Source: JBHEKP01 sp041859375
Lineage (GTDB): Bacteria > Hydrogenedentota > Hydrogenedentia > Hydrogenedentales > CAITNO01
DNA length: 11,233 nucleotides
Direction of reading: 5' to 3'
Assembly (NCBI GenBank): GCA_041859375.1
Contig: JBHEKP010000074.1
Coordinates: forward strand, 1-11,233
Numbering within the stretch: position 1 is the stretch's first letter; every line of letters begins with the position of its first letter. The translations under genes and the position numbers were made by a program. Below the pieces are notes generated by a model. The model was not told the DNA's origin. It did not search any database and saw only the letters and a list, made by a program, of their open reading frames with translations. Positions 7,362-11,233 of the stretch are shown piece after piece.

Positions 7362-8281
7362 TGCGCCCTCCTCCGCACGATGTACTCCACCCACGCCAGC
7401 CACACCGCCACCACAAACACGATGTACACCGACTGCCACACGTATTCGTGGGCGAATTTGAACCATTTGTGCTCCGTGTCCAGCGCGCCGATGACGCCCA
7501 GGCACGAGAGGCGGAAGATGTTCACCCCGTACATGATGGGTACGCCGCCCAGCATCCCGACGAGCTTTTTCCACCACGCCGCCGGAAAGGCCAGCACCGC
7601 CGCGAGGAAGATGGCCATCACCTCGATGGCGCCGCACTCGGAAATGACGATGAAGTCGAAGAAGCGGCTTGGATCCTCCGTGCGGCTGCGGTCGCCCCGC
7701 CGGATTTCCTGCTGGTAGCCCCGGAGCTCCTCCAGGCGCGCCTGAAGCGGGGCGAGCTTTTCCGCCTTCTGCGCCGGGCTGAGCGACTTGTCCTGCTCCA
7801 CAAGGTCGATTTCATCGGACACGTCGCCGATTTGCGTCATCGTCCCGGATCGGAGCACAAAGGACACGCGCGGCCCCGCGAGCACGGGCGCCTCGCGCCG
7901 CCGGTTGTCCTGCGCCCGGTACGACCAGTGCTCCCAGGGCGTGAGCGGCCCGTCCGGGGCGGCGGCAATCTCCTCCGCCGAGGCACTGCCGCGGCCCGCC
8001 TTCCACGCCGCGAGCTGCGCGCGCACCGCGTTGGGCGGCGTCTCCCCCACGGCGCGCCGCTCCAGCTGCGAGGACTCCCCGATCCTGCCCAGCACCAGCG
8101 ACGTGTGCTTCGCCACCTGAAACAGGTACCAGTCGTTCACCGGCGTGTTGATGGCGAAGCGGTACGAGGTGAGCAGCACCAGCACGGTCACCACAAACAC
8201 GCCAACGAACCCGGTGATTCTGCGCCGGGCCTGGCGGGGCTCCTCCTGGGGCGATTCCTGCTCGTTCGGGTTCTCGGACAT
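7358..8281 (-). CDS. Exosortase (XrtH-like) with an inserted extracytoplasmic domain
   Basis: This 307-aa membrane transpeptidase-like protein belongs to the exosortase/archaeosortase family, which cuts C-terminal sorting tags (PEP-CTERM-like or IPTLxxWG-CTERM-like) from exported proteins. After a Gln/Glu/Pro-rich cytoplasmic tail there is a membrane segment at 22-44, then WYLFQVAKHTSLVLGRIG (51-68), the usual pre-core helix. The core (206-307) holds C216 in ISECGAIE, R257 in NIFRLSC and H278 in FAHEYVW, the family's Cys/Arg/His triad, set in three further membrane helices. The segment ALAFP-like stretch plus W.K.L after the Cys is close to XrtH. XrtH proteins are normally much shorter; here about 140 hydrophilic residues (69-207), including a Glu/Lys/Leu-rich coiled-coil-like stretch at 152-195, separate the pre-core helix from the Cys. 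I chose the ATG at 8281 because GGGAGGAG lies 11 bases upstream. An ATG at 8350 in the same frame would add 23 residues without a good ribosome site. It heads the minus-strand unit. No substrate gene is in the window. Confidence 0.85.
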   Translation of the reverse strand: MSENPNEQESPQEEPRQARRRITGFVGVFVVTVLVLLTSYRFAINTPVNDWYLFQVAKHTSLVLGRIGESSQLERRAVGETPPNAVRAQLAAWKAGRGSASAEEIAAAPDGPLTPWEHWSYRAQDNRRREAPVLAGPRVSFVLRSGTMTQIGDVSDEIDLVEQDKSLSPAQKAEKLAPLQARLEELRGYQQEIRRGDRSRTEDPSRFFDFIVISECGAIEVMAIFLAAVLAFPAAWWKKLVGMLGGVPIMYGVNIFRLSCLGVIGALDTEHKWFKFAHEYVWQSVYIVFVVAVWLAWVEYIVRRRAQ

Positions 8282-8292
8282 CGGCAACGCCG

Positions 8293-8300
8293 CTCCTCCC
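8293..8300 (-). promoter_or_regulatory. Ribosome binding site deciding the exosortase start
   Basis: On the minus strand GGGAGGAG lies 11 bases before the ATG at 8281. It is the strongest Shine-Dalgarno match near the candidate starts and favours the 307-aa form over the 330-aa form starting at 8350. The spacing is slightly long. Confidence 0.55.
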
Positions 8301-8322
8301 CCATCATGCATGGGGACGGTTG

Positions 8323-8335
8323 CGCTTTGAAAGCG
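8323..8335. promoter_or_regulatory. 13-bp perfect dyad CGCTTTGAAAGCG, operator-like
   Basis: Six-base arms CGCTTT and AAAGCG flank one central base. It lies between the exosortase start and a weak minus-strand -10-like hexamer (8346-8351), near the expected transcript start, where a repressor site would be expected. It is not followed by a T tract on either strand within the transcript sense, so a terminator is unlikely. A chance occurrence cannot be excluded for a short palindrome. Confidence 0.3.
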
Positions 8336-8345
8336 GTGAAAAAAA

Positions 8346-8375
8346 AGCATAACAACTCCGCGCCGTCCGGGGCAA
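8346..8375 (-). promoter_or_regulatory. Weak candidate promoter for the exosortase-epimerase-hydrolase unit
   Basis: Read on the minus strand, TTGCCC (8375-8370) and TATGCT (8351-8346) are separated by 18 bases, and each matches the sigma-70 consensus at four of six positions. The implied start would leave a leader of nearly 60 bases before the exosortase ATG. This is a low-information match in GC-rich DNA from a lineage whose promoters may differ. Confidence 0.22.
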
Positions 8376-8398
8376 ACGGAATCTGTCCGCGCGGGATT

Positions 8399-8428
8399 TT
8401 GACTTGTTTCGGGCGCATGGGCGAAAAT
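8399..8428 (+). promoter_or_regulatory. Candidate promoter for the GH38-like gene
   Basis: TTGACT (8399-8404, five of six to the -35 consensus) and GAAAAT (8423-8428, four of six to -10) are separated by 18 bases. It lies about 80 bases before the GH38 ATG in the only long non-coding gap of the window. The dyad at 8431-8441 follows directly. It is the best sigma-70-like match in the gap, but no experimental support can be inferred from sequence alone. Confidence 0.35.
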
Positions 8429-8430
8429 GC

Positions 8431-8441
8431 CAAACCGTTTG
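8431..8441. promoter_or_regulatory. 11-bp perfect dyad CAAACCGTTTG, operator-like
   Basis: Five-base arms CAAAC and GTTTG flank one central base, immediately downstream of the candidate -10 element at 8423-8428. That placement around the transcript start is typical of repressor operators. A related half-site, CAAACGG, occurs at 8373-8379 in the same gap. The regulator is unknown. Confidence 0.3.
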
Positions 8442-8507
8442 TACCCGTCCCGGAAGGCTTACCCCCCCCGTTTCGACCTCGGGAGGGCAATTTTTGGAGG
8501 TTCCCCG

Positions 8508-11233
8508 ATGACCAACGAGCGCAAGACCATTCATGTCGTGTCCAATTCGCACTGGGACCGGGAATGGGGCTATCCCTTCGAGGAAACGCGGCTCCTGCTG
8601 CTGAAATTCATGGACGAGCTGCTGGATCTGCTTGAAAACGACCCGGAGTTCCACTCCTTCACCATGGACTCCCAGACCCTCTGCGTGGAGGATTATCTGG
8701 AGCTGCGCCCCGAGAAGCGCGCCGCCATCGAGCGGCAGGTGAGGGCGGGGCGGCTGCTGGTCGGCCCGTGGTATTCCCTGCCGGAGGAATACATCTGCAA
8801 CGGCGAGTCCCTCGTGCGCAACCTCGTGGTGGGCCACCGCAGCGCCGAATCCCTCGGCAGGGTCACCAAGGTGGGCTACACCCCCTTCAGCTACGGCCAG
8901 ACCTCCCAGATCCCCCAGATTTACAACGGCTTTGACATTGACACCATCATCTTCTACCGCGGCATCAACACGCCGAAATGCGAGTACGTCCTGGAGGGCC
9001 CCGACGGATCCCGCCTGCTGGGCACCCGCTTCGGCTGCATGAGCCGCTTCAGCTACTACGTCTACGTCTACCGCGTGCTCCGCTACGGCTCCGACGACGT
9101 GTTCCTCCGCTACGACTGGGACCGCGGCGCGGCCCCCTTCCGCCTCGCCTCCGACAGCCGCCCCCGCGAGCACTACTACATCCTCGACGACAAGAAGAAG
9201 CAGTGGAACGACAAGCCCATCCGCGAGCAGCTCCTCCGCCTCGTCCGCGACGAGTCCGAGCACTTCGGCACCAGCCAGATCGTCTGCATGCAGGGATTCG
9301 ACTCGTCCAATCCGGACCCCGAGGAGACGCGGATCCTGAAGCTCTGCCAGGAGCTCCTGCCCGAGCACGACATCCGCTTCTCGGACCTCGAAACCTACAT
9401 GAACGCCATCCGCGCCGAGGTGAAGGACCCCACGGTGCTGCGCGGCGAATTCCGCGACCCCGGCGCCACCGGCAAGTGGACCCACCTTTTCGGCGACGTC
9501 ATCAGCGCGCGCCCGCGCCTGAAGAAGGCGAACAACAGCGCCGAGGTGAACCTCCAGCGCCGCGCCGAGCCCTGGAGCGCCGTCGGCGCCATGGCGGGCG
9601 GCGAGTACCTCAAGACCGCCCTCGACCGCTGCTGGCGTTTCCTGCTCCAGAACCACCCCCACGACACCATCACCGGCGGCGGCGTCGACCAGATGGAGAA
9701 GGACTCCCTCTTCCGATTCGACCAGATCAACATCATCTGCGACGGGCTCTCCCGCCGCGCCCTCGAGGCCGTGCAAATACAGATTGACAACTCCGACCTC
9801 TCCCCGCGCGACACGGTCCTCACCGTGTTCAACCCCTGCCCCTTCCCGCGCTCCGGCGTGGTCCCCTGCCTCATCGACATGCCCCAGGGCATGGGCTACG
9901 AGGCCTTCAGCCTCCGGACGCCCGACGGCTCAAAGACCCTCCGCATGCAGAAGCAGGAGAAGTTCCCCATGGGCGTCCTCGTGCGCAACCTCCAGGACAT
10001 CTCCATCGAGGTCCGCACAGAGCGCGTCCGCTGCCACGTCGAGGTGGACGAAATCCCCGCCCACGGCTACCGCACCTACCATGTCGTCCGCGAGGACATG
10101 TTCGCCTGGCAGCAGGGCTCCCTCGCGCCGGAGGCGAACGTGCTGGAGAACGAGCATCTCCGCGTCCGGTTCAACGGCGACGGCACCCTCGACCTGCGCC
10201 ACAAGGGGACCAACCGCGAATACACCGGCCTCCACTACTTCGAGGACTCCGGCGAGACGGGCCACTCCTGGATTCACATGGAGCCCGAGCGCAACGAAAC
10301 CATCACCTCCCACGGCTGCCAGTGCGACATCGCCCTGGAGGAGGCCGGCCCCCTCTCCGCCACCGTCCGAGTCGACTACCACATGTGGATTCCCGTCAGC
10401 GTCGAGGACGAGCCCTACGTTGACTTCCGCGAGGGCGACATCAACGACACCGGCCGCACCAAAGAGCGCCGCGAGATGATTATCACCAGCCGCTTCACCC
10501 TGCGCGCCGGCGCGAAGCGCCTCGACGTGAAGACCAGCTTCGAGAACACCTGCAGGCACCACCGGCTCCGTGTCGTCTTCCCCACCCGCCTCGACTGCGA
10601 CCGCACCGACGCGGAAATCGCCTTCGATGTCATCGGCCGCGACATCACCGTCAAGCCGGGCAGCGCCTATTACGGCCGGCCCAACCCCCAGTATCCCATG
10701 CACCGTTTCGTCGACATGACCGACGGCAAAGCCGGCCTCGCCGTCATCAACAACTCCGGCCTCCGCGAATACGAGGCCATGGACCGCGCCGACCGGCCCC
10801 TCGCCGTCACCCTGCTCCGCGCCTTCACCTTCCGCAACTCCCCCGTGTTCGGCCGCTGGGAAACCTTCCCCGACATGGAACTCGCCCAGTGCATCGGCAA
10901 ATTCGAGTGGACCTACGCCCTCATGCCCCACGCGGGCGGCTGGGAAAACGGCGTTTACGCCGAGGCCGAGGACATGAACCTGCCCCTCGAACCCGCCCAG
11001 GCCGGACCCCACGCGGGCGTCCTGCCCAAGGCCATGAGCTTCCTCACCCTCGAGGGGGAAAACCTCCAGCTCGCCGTCTTCAAACAGGCCGAAGACCGGC
11101 CCGGCAGCGTCCTCCTGCGCCTCTTCAACCCCACGGACAAGGCCGTGGACGGCGTCCTCCGCTTCCACAAGCCCCTCCGCGGGGCCTGGCTCACCAACAT
11201 GAACGAGGAACGCCGCGAACAGCTCACCCCCGA
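8508..11233 (+). CDS. GH38 alpha-mannosidase-family protein with substituted nucleophile, 3' truncated
   Basis: This is a glycoside hydrolase family 38-like protein, 908 codons visible and open at the right edge. GH38 enzymes are zinc-dependent retaining alpha-mannosidases. GGAGG (8496-8500) is 7 bases before the ATG, and no signal peptide is seen, so it is likely cytoplasmic. The N-terminal catalytic domain begins with SHWDREWG (H15 and D17, metal ligands). The helical middle domain has QNHPHDTITGG with H385 and D386. D265 in QGFDSSNPDPEE sits where a general acid is expected. Residues from about 430 form the beta-sandwich GH38 C-terminal region, with HRLRVVFPT near 685 and a NNSGLREYEA segment. 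The key oddity is YTPFSYGQTSQIPQIY, where family members have P-D-S-F-G: the nucleophile and metal-ligand Asp is replaced by F127 (TTC at 8886-8888). It may be inactive on mannosides or a divergent subfamily. It is divergently transcribed from the exosortase unit. Confidence 0.85.
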   Translation, partial: MTNERKTIHVVSNSHWDREWGYPFEETRLLLLKFMDELLDLLENDPEFHSFTMDSQTLCVEDYLELRPEKRAAIERQVRAGRLLVGPWYSLPEEYICNGESLVRNLVVGHRSAESLGRVTKVGYTPFSYGQTSQIPQIYNGFDIDTIIFYRGINTPKCEYVLEGPDGSRLLGTRFGCMSRFSYYVYVYRVLRYGSDDVFLRYDWDRGAAPFRLASDSRPREHYYILDDKKKQWNDKPIREQLLRLVRDESEHFGTSQIVCMQGFDSSNPDPEETRILKLCQELLPEHDIRFSDLETYMNAIRAEVKDPTVLRGEFRDPGATGKWTHLFGDVISARPRLKKANNSAEVNLQRRAEPWSAVGAMAGGEYLKTALDRCWRFLLQNHPHDTITGGGVDQMEKDSLFRFDQINIICDGLSRRALEAVQIQIDNSDLSPRDTVLTVFNPCPFPRSGVVPCLIDMPQGMGYEAFSLRTPDGSKTLRMQKQEKFPMGVLVRNLQDISIEVRTERVRCHVEVDEIPAHGYRTYHVVREDMFAWQQGSLAPEANVLENEHLRVRFNGDGTLDLRHKGTNREYTGLHYFEDSGETGHSWIHMEPERNETITSHGCQCDIALEEAGPLSATVRVDYHMWIPVSVEDEPYVDFREGDINDTGRTKERREMIITSRFTLRAGAKRLDVKTSFENTCRHHRLRVVFPTRLDCDRTDAEIAFDVIGRDITVKPGSAYYGRPNPQYPMHRFVDMTDGKAGLAVINNSGLREYEAMDRADRPLAVTLLRAFTFRNSPVFGRWETFPDMELAQCIGKFEWTYALMPHAGGWENGVYAEAEDMNLPLEPAQAGPHAGVLPKAMSFLTLEGENLQLAVFKQAEDRPGSVLLRLFNPTDKAVDGVLRFHKPLRGAWLTNMNEERREQLTP

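Noticed and set aside
7362..7637. N-terminal extension of the exosortase partner to an upstream ATG at 7637
   Set aside because: The extra 92 residues lie inside the exosortase core in another frame and have shadow composition. The ATG at 7361 forms a standard ATGA overlap.
7361..8635. 424-codon plus-strand open frame across the exosortase gene
   Set aside because: The product is Arg/His/Pro-rich shadow sequence. It also runs through the divergent intergenic region and into the GH38-like gene in the wrong frame.
8304..9776. 490-codon minus-strand open frame antisense to the GH38-like gene
   Set aside because: Its product is repetitive Val/Ala/Glu/His/Gly-rich sequence with no domain. It comes from the strong C-ending codon bias of the opposite strand, which carries a recognisable GH38 protein.
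9930..11168. 412-codon minus-strand open frame antisense to the GH38-like gene
   Set aside because: It has the same low-complexity Val/Gly/Glu composition, no ribosome site of note, and it mirrors the C-terminal GH38 beta domains in the true frame.

Overview
The window is GC-rich bacterial chromosome, densely coding, with seven protein genes (one cut at each end) and no RNA gene, insertion sequence or CRISPR array that I could recognise. The gene mix suggests a heterotrophic, glycan-degrading Gram-negative bacterium of the PVC/Hydrogenedentota/Lentisphaerota type, probably environmental. That mix is DUF4091/GH123-like and other TIM-barrel hydrolase-like proteins, a PhoPQ-activated pathogenicity-related (PqaA-type) hydrolase, an AGE-family sugar epimerase, an exosortase and a GH38-like protein. 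The taxonomic placement is inferred from gene content and codon bias only.

Layout. (a) 1-4026, plus strand: a 5'-truncated DUF4091/GH123-like glycoside hydrolase, then after 27 bp a 758-aa TIM-barrel-like protein with a duplicated helical repeat near its N-terminus and a C-x2-H-x5-C-x2-C cluster. (b) 8281-4048, minus strand: a probable four-gene operon, read in the order exosortase (XrtH-like), small membrane partner (ATGA overlap), AGE-family 2-epimerase (46-bp gap), secreted PqaA-type alpha/beta hydrolase (40-bp gap). It ends tail-to-tail with region (a), with 21 bp between the stop codons. (c) 8282-8507: a 226-bp divergent intergenic region with candidate promoters in both directions, each next to a short perfect dyad. 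(d) 8508-11233, plus strand: a GH38 alpha-mannosidase-family protein, 908 codons visible and open at the right edge.

How the parts may work together. The hydrolases and the epimerase look like a carbohydrate-processing neighbourhood: exo- or endo-acting glycosidases release sugars, and the AGE enzyme interconverts C2 epimers of the released sugar. The exosortase pair heads the same minus-strand transcription unit, but no sorting-signal substrate is encoded here, so its link to sugar metabolism is positional only.

Most notable: the GH38 protein has Phe (residue 127) where the family has its catalytic nucleophile and metal-ligand Asp. The exosortase carries an extra domain of roughly 120-140 residues, with a coiled-coil-like stretch, just before its catalytic Cys. 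Its partner looks by eye like a degenerate exosortase lacking the Cys/Arg/His triad.
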